DNA of 64,000 nt. Origin: Prosthecobacter debontii (GTDB lineage Bacteria > Verrucomicrobiota > Verrucomicrobiia > Verrucomicrobiales > Akkermansiaceae). Location: assembly GCA_945862245.1 (NCBI GenBank), contig CAMAXN010000002.1, positions 1 through 64,000 on the forward strand, written 5' to 3'. How positions within the stretch are numbered: position 1 is the stretch's first letter; each line of letters begins with the position of its first letter. A program made the position numbers and the translations under genes. Of the stretch, positions 17,389 through 27,400 are shown in pieces. A model generated the notes under the pieces. It worked only from the letters and a program-made list of their open reading frames with translations, searched no databases and had not been told where the DNA came from.

Positions 17389-18075
17389 ATGCCAATCAAC
17401 CCATTCCACCCCTTTTCGAGCGCACATTTCATCATCTTGGCCATCGGCTTCACGCTGATTGCAGGGTTGATCGTTTTTGCGAGGAGGTCAGGAAAAAATC
17501 AGCAAATCACGACCGCGTTGCTCGCCTTCCTGTGCCTCGCGTCCTACCCCTTCGCGCTCTATGCTTGGCGCGATCATTCCTACTCGATGGACAATGTGCT
17601 GCCCTTCCACCTCTGCGATTTGGCAGCCATCGTGGCGGGCTTTGCCCTGTTCACGCGCAGGCCGATGCTGCTCACGCTGACCTACTTCTGGGGGATCGCT
17701 GCGACGATGCAGGCGCTGATCACCCCTGCAATCAGCATCGGGCCGCCTCACTTGCCTTTCATGCATTTCTTCGTGCAGCACTTCGCAATCGTGGCGGCCT
17801 CGATTTACATTCCACTTGTGCTAAAATGGCAGCCGGAGATGCCGTGGTGGAAATCTCCCCTGAAAGTTATGGGAATTTCCTTAGTGTATCAGGGTATGGC
17901 TTTACTGATCAATGAAATGCTGAAAACAAATTTTGCCTTTGCCTCAAGCCCACCTAAAAATCCCTCACTAATCGACCACCTCGGCCCTTGGCCAGTTTAC
18001 CTGTTCTCGATGCAGGGAATTGCACTTGTCCTCTACCTACTACTCGCCCTTCCTTTCCGCCGCAGTATTCCCTAA
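17389..18075 (+). CDS. YwaF-like integral membrane protein (TIGR02206 type)
   Basis: I use the ATG at 17389 (MPINPFHPFSSAHFIILAIGF), preceded by AAAGAAG at a suitable distance; the open frame from 17242 upstream is not coding-like. The 228-residue product has about seven transmembrane helices. Family marks are the early PFSSAHF motif and the central NVLPFHLCDLAA segment, as in YwaF-type proteins. Function unknown. It is divergent from the sugar isomerase gene; ispH follows 41 bases later on the same strand. Confidence 0.72.
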   Translation: MPINPFHPFSSAHFIILAIGFTLIAGLIVFARRSGKNQQITTALLAFLCLASYPFALYAWRDHSYSMDNVLPFHLCDLAAIVAGFALFTRRPMLLTLTYFWGIAATMQALITPAISIGPPHLPFMHFFVQHFAIVAASIYIPLVLKWQPEMPWWKSPLKVMGISLVYQGMALLINEMLKTNFAFASSPPKNPSLIDHLGPWPVYLFSMQGIALVLYLLLALPFRRSIP

Positions 18076-18116
18076 TTTTCCTCACTAACTTTGCGGTTTG
18101 CGACCATGGGTTTCTG

Positions 18117-19340
18117 ATGTCTCCTTTTCCCATGCCCGAGCCAACCACTAGCCGCCCCCGCGTAAACGTCCGCCGTCCGGATGTGATGGAGCTCGTCTCC
18201 GCCGAGGTCGCGATCCATTACCGCTCCTCGTTGGTCGAGAAGATCAAGGACATGGGCGGGAAAATGACGCGCGGAAACACCACCCTTCTGCTCGCCAAGG
18301 ATTTCGGCTTTTGTTACGGTGTCGAACGGGCGATTGATCTCGCCTACGCCTCACGAAAGGTGTTTCCCGACAATAGGATTTTCCTGATCGGCGAGATCAT
18401 CCACAACCCTGAGGTGAACCGCCAGCTCCGCGAAATGGACATTGTTTCCCTGCCCTGGAAGGAGATCGATGCGACCTACGACGATCTCACACCAGAGGAT
18501 GTGGTGATTGTTCCCGCCTTCGGTGCGCCGACGAAATTCATGGCGAAGATCGAGGAACGCGGCTGCTACACGGTGGACACTACTTGTGGCGATGTGATGA
18601 AGGTCTGGCGGCGCGTGCGTGGTTACGCAAAGGAAGGCATCACCTCCATCATCCACGGCAAGGCCGACCACGAGGAAACCCGCGCCACCGCCTCCCGAGC
18701 CCTTGGCGAGAACATTGATGGCCATTACCTCGTGATCCTCACCCTCGCCGACACGGATTACGTCTGCAACTTCATCCGCCAGGGCGGCGACAAGGCCGCC
18801 TTCCTCGAACGCTTCAAGGGCTGCCATGAGGACGGCTTCGATCCAAATTTACACCTACGTAAAATCGGCGTCGCCAACCAGACGACCATGCTTAAAGGCG
18901 AGACACTGGAAATCCAGAACCGCCTCGCAGCCGCCATCCTGGATCGAGACGGCTCGGCGGAAAATTTCTACGCATTCGACACGATCTGCGGCGCGACACA
19001 AGAGAGACAGGACGCACTCTTCGAGATGCTGAAAACCAAAATGGATATGCTGCTCGTCGTTGGCGGCTACAACTCATCGAATACCGCCCACCTCGTCGAG
19101 ATCGGCGAGAAGGAACTGCCCACGTTCTTCATCCGGGACGCAGCCCAAATCAAATCGCTGGAGGAGATCGTCCACTACGACCTCCACGCAAAGGAAGAGC
19201 GTACGGTAAACTACGCAAATGTATTTACCGGAAAGGAACATGTCATCATCGGTCTCACTGCGGGAGCCTCATGCCCGAATAACCTCATCGAGGCCACGGT
19301 CAGGAAAGTCTTCGGACTGCGGGGCGAAATACTCGAGTGA
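18117..19340 (+). CDS. ispH: 4-hydroxy-3-methylbut-2-enyl diphosphate reductase IspH (long type)
   Basis: The last enzyme of the MEP isoprenoid pathway; it makes IPP and DMAPP from HMBPP with a [4Fe-4S] cluster. The three cluster cysteines are visible at Cys66 (GFCYGVERA), Cys157 (TTCGDV) and Cys291 (TICGATQERQ). About 407 residues, with an N-terminal extension, makes it the long plant/cyanobacterial form rather than the roughly 310-residue E. coli type. I start at ATG 18117; a second Met (18132) is also possible. It is followed by the convergent Dabb gene. Confidence 0.93.
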   Translation: MSPFPMPEPTTSRPRVNVRRPDVMELVSAEVAIHYRSSLVEKIKDMGGKMTRGNTTLLLAKDFGFCYGVERAIDLAYASRKVFPDNRIFLIGEIIHNPEVNRQLREMDIVSLPWKEIDATYDDLTPEDVVIVPAFGAPTKFMAKIEERGCYTVDTTCGDVMKVWRRVRGYAKEGITSIIHGKADHEETRATASRALGENIDGHYLVILTLADTDYVCNFIRQGGDKAAFLERFKGCHEDGFDPNLHLRKIGVANQTTMLKGETLEIQNRLAAAILDRDGSAENFYAFDTICGATQERQDALFEMLKTKMDMLLVVGGYNSSNTAHLVEIGEKELPTFFIRDAAQIKSLEEIVHYDLHAKEERTVNYANVFTGKEHVIIGLTAGASCPNNLIEATVRKVFGLRGEILE

Positions 19341-19347
19341 TATTTCC

Positions 19348-19650
19348 TCATTCCATATCCATTACCAACACCTTCGCCCACATCTCTCGGTGTCCGCCGG
19401 AGAAGGCTTCATGGATCGAGTCGGTCTTCTGGTATCTCATATGATCCTCAAGGGAATCAAATTTCAGCGAGATCCCATAGTCCCATGAGTGGTCGGTCAC
19501 GGAACGCGACTCGGTTGCTGCAGGCTTGCCCCAGAATCCTTCCGTAATGTTCGGCGATTCAACCAGTTCATCGAGAGCGGCCTCCATGCGGTCGTAGCCG
19601 GCTACGTTCTTAAATTCTTTTTTCAGCCAAAAATAGACATGGTGTTCCAT
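19348..19650 (-). CDS. Dabb (stress-responsive A/B barrel) family protein
   Basis: Taken from the Met at 19650 (MEHHVYFWLKKEF), giving 100 residues; the frame extends to 19686. It has a Dabb-like ferredoxin fold: the first strand HHVYFWLK, a helical middle, then SRSVTDHSWDYGISLKFDSLEDHMRYQKTDSIHEAF, the usual Dabb pattern. Members are small dimeric alpha/beta-barrel proteins of mostly unknown role. It is transcribed on the minus strand, 48 bases downstream of the transporter-hotdog fusion, and may share its transcript. Confidence 0.8.
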   Translation of the reverse strand: MEHHVYFWLKKEFKNVAGYDRMEAALDELVESPNITEGFWGKPAATESRSVTDHSWDYGISLKFDSLEDHMRYQKTDSIHEAFSGGHREMWAKVLVMDME

Positions 19651-19698
19651 ACCCCTATCCTCCAGCACAACGGACGCGACTGCCAAGAATGAAGCTTC

Positions 19699-21588
19699 TC
19701 ACGTGTATTTCATGAATGCCGTGTAGACCTGGGGCGGGATGTCGAGCAGTCCGTAATCCTTGGAAGATACAAATAACAGGCTCTGTTGGCCTTTTCCCAA
19801 GAGCTGCCCCTCGGAGCCAAAGATCTGGTGCTCAAGGGTGCAGAACTTGCGGTTGAAATCACCGACCTTAATCTTGACCGTGATCGTATCGAACTCGCGG
19901 GTTTCGCGGACGAACTTGTGCTCGAAGGAGCGGGTGAGGATGTAGAACTTGGTGGTCTTTAGATCGAAATCTGGCATGGCGGCGTTGAAGAACAACTCGC
20001 GGGCCTTGCCGACATAAAGGGGATACATGCCGAAATAGACGTTCCCCACGGAATTAGTGTCCTGATAGGTGGCGACCATGGAATAAACGAACCAATTACC
20101 CTCGAAGTGCCCCTTGAGATCGTGGGTGCCAGCAGAAACGGGCGCGGCGACCGCGCTGCGAATGGGTGTTTCCGTTTTGGCGATCGCCTTTATGGCGGGA
20201 ATCTCGGCGGCGGCGCTAAGCACCTGATCCGCCTTCTCCGTGACTAGCCTGAGCAGATCCGTGGTGGTAACCAGCCAGGCAACGTAGACGAGCGGCAGGA
20301 TGGAACCGAGATACATGAGGATGTTTATTTTCACGATATAGCCGAAGGCAAACACCACGAGGCACAGACAGGCCATGGAGAACATGCGGATCTGCGGCAG
20401 CGGCTGCTGGCTGTTCGGCACGAAGCAGCGAGCGATGGCAAGAGCCGCGTAACCCACAAAGAACGAGGCGAAGAAAACCATAAAATACTCCAGCTCGAAC
20501 CTGCCGAAATAGCCGATCAGACTAAACACGGCGATCATCAGGAAAGTCGGGATGGGCGAAGCGACGATCTGCTTGGGTAGGATAGAGATCAGCATGTTCT
20601 CGCTGCGCTCGACGTTGCGCCCGAGGAACCATTTCAGTGCAACGTAACCGCTGTCCAAAGTCGTGAGAACGCAGATGCAAAGGAAGCCGAAGTAGGCGGC
20701 GGGCACGAGCGAGTTACCGTCGAAGGCGCTACTGAGGTATTGGGTGATGAGATCATGGGCGTAGTGGAGTCCGTCGAGTTCGCTTTTACTCGGCGAAAAT
20801 CCATTCGGGGCATTGCCCATCACCCACATCGCGAGCGAGCCATGGAAGATCAGTAGAAGAAAAAAGATTACGCCGCCGAAAATATAGCTGAGACGAATGG
20901 AGCTATTCTCACGGTGAATCTGTATCGCACGCTGCCAGTGCTGCAGATCCAGCCATGGCCCAAAGAGCAGGCCAACGACGAGCGGAATTGCATAACCCCA
21001 GAAGCGATTACCCGAGTGGTCGTAGCCGGCATCCCCGTCCATTCCCTTGATACCATCACCGAGCGAGGCGGGGTTCAGGTGAATGAGGATGGTGACCACG
21101 CACACCGTCAGGAGCCCCCCGAGCAGCGCATGGCCAGCCTTGATTTTTTGTATCCCGAACTCCTCGCCGAACAGGCAACCCAAGGCTAGCAGCACAAAGG
21201 CACACATCGCCATGGAAAGCCCGAGCAAAAACGGGGTGCCCATCTGCGTCGGCAGGAAAAGTGGCAGGAAAAGATACTTCACCAGCGCAAAGACAGTCAT
21301 GGACAGCGCAATGATTTGATAGAGATAAAAAATAAGCCGGAATGGTTTGGCGAATTTGTCGAAAAAGAATGCAAGGGATTCCTTTCCACCGGCGTGCCGG
21401 TTCGCGACGATCTGAGTGAGGCATCCAAAGAGCATGAGGCCGATGGCGTTAGGAATCGCGAACATGAGCAACCCTTTCATTCCAAACATAAACGAAATTT
21501 GCACACTGAAAAACAGTCCCAGCCCCCACATCCATGCCAACGCGACGGAATTTCCCCACAACAGCGCATTGAGCCAACGCAAATTCAT
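19699..21588 (-). CDS. multi-helix membrane transporter-like protein fused to a hotdog thioesterase domain
   Basis: A 629-residue protein in two parts. Residues 1 to about 450 form 12 or so transmembrane helices with a sodium:solute-symporter/APC-like layout (for example LLFGPWLDLQHWQRAIQIHREN between helices). Residues from about 490 to 629 match a 4-hydroxybenzoyl-CoA/enediyne-type hotdog thioesterase: VATYQDTNSVGNVYFGMYPLYVGKARELFF holds the family's Asp/Glu-x-Asn and Gly-Asn-Val-Tyr-Phe pattern. The stretch after it is LTRSFEHKFVRETREFDTITVKIKVG. A linker joins the two. Hotdog enzymes act on acyl-CoA or acyl-carrier-protein thioesters on the cytoplasmic side. The fusion suggests import of an acid or a membrane-tethered acyl-thioester step, but this is inference. 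Confidence 0.75.
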   Translation of the reverse strand: MNLRWLNALLWGNSVALAWMWGLGLFFSVQISFMFGMKGLLMFAIPNAIGLMLFGCLTQIVANRHAGGKESLAFFFDKFAKPFRLIFYLYQIIALSMTVFALVKYLFLPLFLPTQMGTPFLLGLSMAMCAFVLLALGCLFGEEFGIQKIKAGHALLGGLLTVCVVTILIHLNPASLGDGIKGMDGDAGYDHSGNRFWGYAIPLVVGLLFGPWLDLQHWQRAIQIHRENSSIRLSYIFGGVIFFLLLIFHGSLAMWVMGNAPNGFSPSKSELDGLHYAHDLITQYLSSAFDGNSLVPAAYFGFLCICVLTTLDSGYVALKWFLGRNVERSENMLISILPKQIVASPIPTFLMIAVFSLIGYFGRFELEYFMVFFASFFVGYAALAIARCFVPNSQQPLPQIRMFSMACLCLVVFAFGYIVKINILMYLGSILPLVYVAWLVTTTDLLRLVTEKADQVLSAAAEIPAIKAIAKTETPIRSAVAAPVSAGTHDLKGHFEGNWFVYSMVATYQDTNSVGNVYFGMYPLYVGKARELFFNAAMPDFDLKTTKFYILTRSFEHKFVRETREFDTITVKIKVGDFNRKFCTLEHQIFGSEGQLLGKGQQSLLFVSSKDYGLLDIPPQVYTAFMKYT

Positions 21589-21715
21589 GTGGGAGACTTT
21601 CCGCTTTTGCCGACTTCCGCAAGCTTCACGTGGTAAGAATGATCAGAGCAAAATTATGCCGCAAGCTTTCTGCATTGGACGCAATCTCTTGCACCATGCA
21701 GCGTATCTAACATCC

Positions 21716-22399
21716 ATGCGATTCCACCTTTCCGCAATCTCCTCACTAATGGCCGCCCTTGCTGGGGGAATCGCCACTGCTCAAACCATTCAAACCGCCC
21801 GATTCTCTTGTGATGTGGAGAACTGCGAGATTAAAACCATACTTACGGCCCGATTAATGGGTATCGATGAAACCGTAAAATTTGAAATAAATTGGCTTTC
21901 CGGAAAGGTGGCACCTGCAAATTTCAGAAACCTAGAGGAAAAGAAAAAATACATAGCTTCCAGCCACCTCATCGAAAAAACCACGGTCTCACGCACTATC
22001 CTCGCCAGCGCCGAAGCGGATTGCATTCTCATCCACGTCATCGCAGATCAACCCGGCGAGGTTGCTTTTCAAGCCCGTTTCCAGAGCGATACGCCGACGC
22101 AAATCCTAGATAGGCGGGAACTCGTAATCCCCGGCGGCAAGGTCCACGCCCATGCCTGGATCATCCCCTTCGAATCGGATGTGACAGACGACGGAAAGGG
22201 AGCCATCTCGGTGACCGGCGAAGGCGAGGCGCTCATTCTGCTCAACATTTCGAAAAATACAAAAGAACAGCTCATCGCCAATACATGGGATCGACTCGGG
22301 AAACGATATGACCCTTATGGAACACCTCCCAACCCACATGTGGTCTGGGAAGCAGTGAAAAAGGCTCAAGACATTAACAAAAATTACAAGAGTAAATGA
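21716..22399 (+). CDS. secreted protein resembling the GH95 N-terminal beta domain only
   Basis: From ATG 21716, 227 residues with a signal peptide (cut after IATAQ). The region SRTILASAEADCILIHVIADQPGEVAFQARFQSD matches the N-domain pattern of GH95 alpha-L-fucosidases (REVFAS..D..VVRLTAD.PG.ISF). The (alpha/alpha)6 catalytic barrel that should follow is absent; the protein ends with NTWDRLGKRYDPYGTPP and a basic tail. It may be a remnant or a binding module. The start is 127 bases from that of the divergent fusion gene. Confidence 0.55.
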   Translation: MRFHLSAISSLMAALAGGIATAQTIQTARFSCDVENCEIKTILTARLMGIDETVKFEINWLSGKVAPANFRNLEEKKKYIASSHLIEKTTVSRTILASAEADCILIHVIADQPGEVAFQARFQSDTPTQILDRRELVIPGGKVHAHAWIIPFESDVTDDGKGAISVTGEGEALILLNISKNTKEQLIANTWDRLGKRYDPYGTPPNPHVVWEAVKKAQDINKNYKSK

Positions 22400-22709
22400 G
22401 GCAACACGGGCTTAAATCTCCCGTTTTTTTTGATATTGCCAAATACCCGAAAAGTCCTAGTGTTGCATCAGCAGTTACGACAGTCGGCGGCGCGAGATCT
22501 TCTCCCTTGCCACTAAGCAACCGGTCACATCACACGTCACCTCCCACAAATAGCTATGGCTATCGACCGGAAAACGACCACCGTGCCGCCCACCTTTTCC
22601 TTCGCTCCCGTCGGATTTCCATATCCTCGTTGAAGCCCCAGAACCCCATAACCACCAGCGCTCCCCTATTCTAAAGAACTGCGCATACGTATTCCCATCA
22701 CTTTCCCGA
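22400..22709. other. intergenic stretch before rho
   Basis: About 310 bases. No credible coding frame, RNA or terminator is visible. It probably holds the rho promoter and leader. Confidence 0.4.
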
Positions 22710-24362
22710 ATGAGCAATAACAACACCGACGACCTTTTCGATTCGCCCACCGCGGATTCCCCACCTAAAGCCGCGAAGAGAGCACGAAAAACTCTCCCTA
22801 AGAAAACCGTCGCCGAGAAAGCTGTTCCAAAAAAAGCACTTAAAAAAGCCGCCTTCGAAGCTCCCGTCGCCGAGACCCCTCAGCCCATCGCCGCTCCCGT
22901 ACCCATCGCTTTACCCACACCCCCGCAACCGGAGCTAGTAGCGCAAATCGAAAGCAGCCACCCCGCAACCGAAGCTCACCAAAATCCCCGCACCGGTCGC
23001 GTCCCAGGCGGTGGTCCAGTCAACCACGCTCCCTCTAACTATGACGGCCAGCAACCCATTTCCCGATCCAAAAAACGCCGCGAAAAACGCAAGCGCCGCA
23101 GAGACCAATCTGGCAACGGGGACCAATACCAAGCCCACCGCAACGACCGTCAGAATGACCGCGGTGAGTACCGCCAAGAAAATCGCCATGAGCGCGCTGA
23201 CCGGCAGCAGGAAGACCGATCCCCCACCGTCCTCGACGGACAGCTGATCGATGCTAACGGCATCTTAGAACTTACCCCTAAAGGCTTCGGCTTTCTCCGT
23301 CTCCCTGAAGCTAACTTCGAGCAAGCCAAAGAAGATATTTTCATCTCTCCAGAACTCATCCGCCTCCATTCTCTGCGCCATGGTCAATGGCTTCATGGCC
23401 AATATCAAGGAAGCAACCGCGGCCCTCAGTTCGTGCAGATTTCCAAAGTCAACGGCCTAGCTCCCGATGAAGCCGCCGTCCTCCCCCACTTCGACGAACT
23501 CAAGGCGATCAACCCCAACAAACGCATCGCTTTCGAAACCACCCCCGACCGCTACACCACCCGCGTCGTCGATATCGTAGCACCCGTTGGTCGCGGCCAA
23601 CGTGGTCTCATCGTCTCGCCCCCTCGTTCTGGAAAAACCACCCTCCTCCTCCACATGGCCGAGGCCGTCCGCGAAAAATATGACGAGCAGATTCACCTGA
23701 TAGTTCTCCTCGTCGATGAGCGCCCCGAAGAAGTTACCGAGTTCCGCCGCGCCCTCCCCGGCGCGGAAATCTACGCCTCATCTAACGATGAAGCCATCCG
23801 CAACCACTGCCGCATCGCCGAACTCGCCATCGAGCGCGCGAAGCGCCTCGTCGAGGCTGGCAAGGATGTCTTCATCCTAATGGATTCCATCACCCGCCTC
23901 GCCCGCGCCTACAACGCCAACATGGGCGGAGGCAAGGAAGGCCGCAACCGCGCCACTGGCTCCGGCGGCATCACCATCGGTGCCCTTGAAGTCCCACGCC
24001 GCCTCTTCGCCGCCGCCCGCAACACCCGCGGCGGTGGCTCCCTCACCATCCTCGCAACCGCACTCATACAGACAAACTCCCGCGCCGACGAAGCCATCTT
24101 CATGGAGTTCAAGGGCACCGGCAACATGGAACTCGTACTCGACCGCAAGATCGCCGAAAACTACGTCTATCCCGCCGTCGATATCTTCAAATCTGGCACC
24201 CGCCGCGAGGAACTCCTCCTTCAGGAGCACACCCTCCATAAAATCCACCTCATCCGCCGCGGCCTCTCCGGCCACCGCCCTTTCGAAGCCATGGAGCGCC
24301 TCCTCTACTTCGTCAAAAAATTCCCCAATAACCCACAGATGCTCATGGAGATTAAAGGCTAA
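22710..24362 (+). CDS. rho: transcription termination factor Rho with basic N-terminal extension
   Basis: A 550-residue Rho. Residues 1 to about 180 are low-complexity, Lys/Ala-rich then Arg/Asp/Gln-rich (KKRREKRKRRRDQSGNGDQ), a disordered insertion like that in actinobacterial and some other long Rho proteins. The cold-shock-like RNA-binding domain follows (about 185-255, ILELTPKGFGFLRLPEANF). The RecA-like hexameric ATPase comes next, with Walker A SPPRSGKTTLLLH near 305 and the Q/R-loop stretches MGGGKEGRNRATGSGGITIGALEVPRRL. It terminates transcription at rut-type C-rich transcripts using ATP. The start is a clear ATG. purL follows 81 bases later. Confidence 0.96.
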   Translation: MSNNNTDDLFDSPTADSPPKAAKRARKTLPKKTVAEKAVPKKALKKAAFEAPVAETPQPIAAPVPIALPTPPQPELVAQIESSHPATEAHQNPRTGRVPGGGPVNHAPSNYDGQQPISRSKKRREKRKRRRDQSGNGDQYQAHRNDRQNDRGEYRQENRHERADRQQEDRSPTVLDGQLIDANGILELTPKGFGFLRLPEANFEQAKEDIFISPELIRLHSLRHGQWLHGQYQGSNRGPQFVQISKVNGLAPDEAAVLPHFDELKAINPNKRIAFETTPDRYTTRVVDIVAPVGRGQRGLIVSPPRSGKTTLLLHMAEAVREKYDEQIHLIVLLVDERPEEVTEFRRALPGAEIYASSNDEAIRNHCRIAELAIERAKRLVEAGKDVFILMDSITRLARAYNANMGGGKEGRNRATGSGGITIGALEVPRRLFAAARNTRGGGSLTILATALIQTNSRADEAIFMEFKGTGNMELVLDRKIAENYVYPAVDIFKSGTRREELLLQEHTLHKIHLIRRGLSGHRPFEAMERLLYFVKKFPNNPQMLMEIKG

Positions 24363-24443
24363 GGAAAGCCGCGCCTCCGGCCGACTTCCTCACATCCGCG
24401 CAGCGCAAACTTCATTCGAATTTAATATTTAAAGTTTAAGGTT

Positions 24444-27400
24444 TTGAAACAGCACACTCTCTTCGTCGAGAAACTTCCGCCCTTCGCAAACGAAGCCCGC
24501 CACCTCCTGCACGACCTCCGCGAATCCCTAGCGCTGCCCCAGATTGAATCCCTACGCGTTGTCAACCGCTACGATATAGACGGACTAAGCCCTTCGGAAT
24601 TCGATCTTGCCGCCAACCTCATTCTCTCCGAACCGCAGGTCGATTCCATCTCGATCTCTCTCGAACTCTTACCCGGTGAACACGCCTTCGCCCACACCCA
24701 CCTCCCCGGACAGTTCGACCAGCGCGCCGACTCCGCCGCACAGTCTATCCAGATTCTCACCGGAAAGGACAAACCCACCGTATTCTCCTCCAAGGTCGTC
24801 ATTCTCACGAGAGACCTCCCGGACAAAGATATCAACTCAATCAAGTCTTACGTCATCAATCCCGTCGATTCCCAAGAAATCGCCTTGGGGGCGATCTTCG
24901 CTCGCTCCCCACTCCAAGAACCAAAGGACATTAAGATTCTAACCGATTTCCTAACAGACACCCCTGAAAAAATCCGCAAGGCCTTGTCCCTAGCCATGTC
25001 CGAAGCCGACATCGACTTCACCCAATCCTATTTCAAAAACGAAGAAACCCGCCACCCCACCCTTACCGAGATCCGCATGCTCGACACCTACTGGTCCGAC
25101 CACTGCAGACACACCACCTTCCTCACCGCCATCGACGGCATCACATTTGATCCCGGCACCAAAGTTATCCAGGAAACCTACGATATCTATCGTAGCATCC
25201 GCGAGAAACTAGGACGTGACGACAAGCCCATCACTCTGATGGACATCGCACTCATCGGCATGCGCGAACTCAAAGCCTCCGGCGAACTCGAAAACCTCGA
25301 GGTATCCGAGGAAATCAACGCCGCATCCATCGTCGTCCCCGTCACCCGCACCGTTGACAATCCCAATCTCATCCACCATATTCTGTCCGATGAAAGCCTC
25401 TCAGATCTCCCCGAAAACCTCGCCCGCCAAGCCCGCGAATTCCTCCAAGCCGCCAGTCACGCGAGCCATGGCGGTGGCGCAGGTCGAGGCCGCCCGCAAG
25501 CAGATGGAACAGATCTCGTCTGGGCCGAAAATGCAGGGCAACTGATCCCCTCCTCCTTTTTCGCCAAACATGGCGATCCCATTTCCTCATACACCAGCGA
25601 GCATCAGGTATGGTTTGATGAAACTAGAATCCGCGCCCTCAAACGAACCTGGCCTGGCGTCTTTGGCCAAGTGCCCGTCCTAGCGGATGTCTCCTCCGCG
25701 CTGGATCGCGAGAACGCCGAACTCCCCGCCTACCTCCTCAGGATGGCACTCCACATCGCATTGTTTGGAAGCGACCTCAAATTCGAGGGCGTTTCCATCT
25801 CCACCGAGCCGGGACTCGTTATCGGCCAAGCCTCCGGCCAACCCAGTGCCGTAATTTCCCAAGAATGGATTCAGGCCGCTGACCCTTCACTTCCTCTCCC
25901 CAGTCTCGCGCAAATCGCCGATTACATGCTCGAAAAGGGCTTCCACCCGGTTGCCAAATCCTTCTTCGGCTGGTCGCATCCCAATGGTATCGCCGTGATC
26001 GACGCGAAACCTGACAACTTCATTCTTTCGGAAAACGGCGTAGTTCCCATCGACCTCCAGATCGCCCCCGTGCCTGCCCGCATTACCGAGGAATGGCTCA
26101 TCCAGTTCAAAAACGAGACCCACAACCACCCCACCGAAATCGAGCCTTTCGGCGGCGCGGCCACCTGCCTCGGCGGCTGCATCCGCGATCCGCTATCCGG
26201 TCGCTCCTACGTCTATCAGGCGATGCGCGTCACCGGCGCGGGCGATCCGCTCACGCCTTTTTCCAAGACTCTCCCCGGCAAGCTTCCCCAGAAAAAGATC
26301 TGCCAGGTCGCTGCCAAAGGCTACTCCTCCTACGGCAACCAGATCGGCCTCGCCACCGGCCAGGTCGCCGAGGTCTATCACCCCGGCTACGTCGCGAAAC
26401 GCCTTGAAATCGGTGCTGTCGTCGCCGCCGCCCCGCGCTCCAACGTTTTCCGCGGCTCGCCAGCCCCCGGCGATGTGATCCTCCTCATCGGCGGCCGCAC
26501 CGGACGCGATGGTGTCGGCGGCGCGACCGGTTCCTCAAAAGAGCACACCGAAACCGCCCTCGAAAACTCCGCCGAAGTCCAGAAGGGCGACGCCCCCACC
26601 GAACGCAAGATCCAGCGCCTGTTCCGCAACCCGGAACTCACCCGCAAAATCAAGATCTGCAACGACTTCGGAGCCGGCGGTGTCTCCGTCGCCATCGGCG
26701 AAATCGCCCCCTCCCTCGTCATCCACCTCGACGCCGTCCCGAAAAAATACGACGGCCTCGACGGCACCGAACTAGCCATCTCCGAATCCCAGGAACGCAT
26801 GGCCGTCTGCATCGACCGCTCGGAAATCGGTTATTTCATCGCCGAGGCCGACAAGGAAAATCTCGAATGCGTCCACGTCGCCAACGTCACCGACACCGGC
26901 CGCCTCATCATGATATGGCGCGGCAAGGAAATCGTCAACCTGAGCAGAGCTTTCCTCGACACCAACGGCGTCCAGCAAACCGCTCAAGTCCACGTGGCTG
27001 CCGCGTCTCGCGGCAGGCCGTGGAAGCTGCGTCCCGCAGCTTCAGAGGAGACACAAGCTCTCCCTCAACACCTCTCCGATCTCAACATCGCCTCCCAAAA
27101 AGGCCTCGGCGAAATGTTCGATTCCTCCGTCGGTGCCAACACCGTCCTCTGGCCCTTCGGCGGCAAACACCAACTCACCCCGCCCGACGCCATGGTCGCA
27201 AAACTCCCGGTGCTGGAAGGCGAAACCGACCACGCCACCTACATGGCATGGGGCTTCGATCCCTCTCTCTCTGAAAAATCCCCCTTCCTCGGAGCCGCCT
27301 ACGCCGTCACCGAATCCGTCTGCAAGGCCGTCGCAGCGGGCGCTCGCCTCCCCGACATCCGCCTCACCCTCCAGGAATATTTCCCTAAACTCGGGCAAGA

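Noticed and set aside
24363..24443. Terminator between rho and purL
   Set aside because: A GC-rich imperfect stem exists after the rho stop, but no T-run follows.
25344..26084. Intein in purL
   Set aside because: The insert has no Cys or Ser start followed by typical blocks, and it does not end in His-Asn before Cys/Ser/Thr. It carries kinase-like motifs instead.
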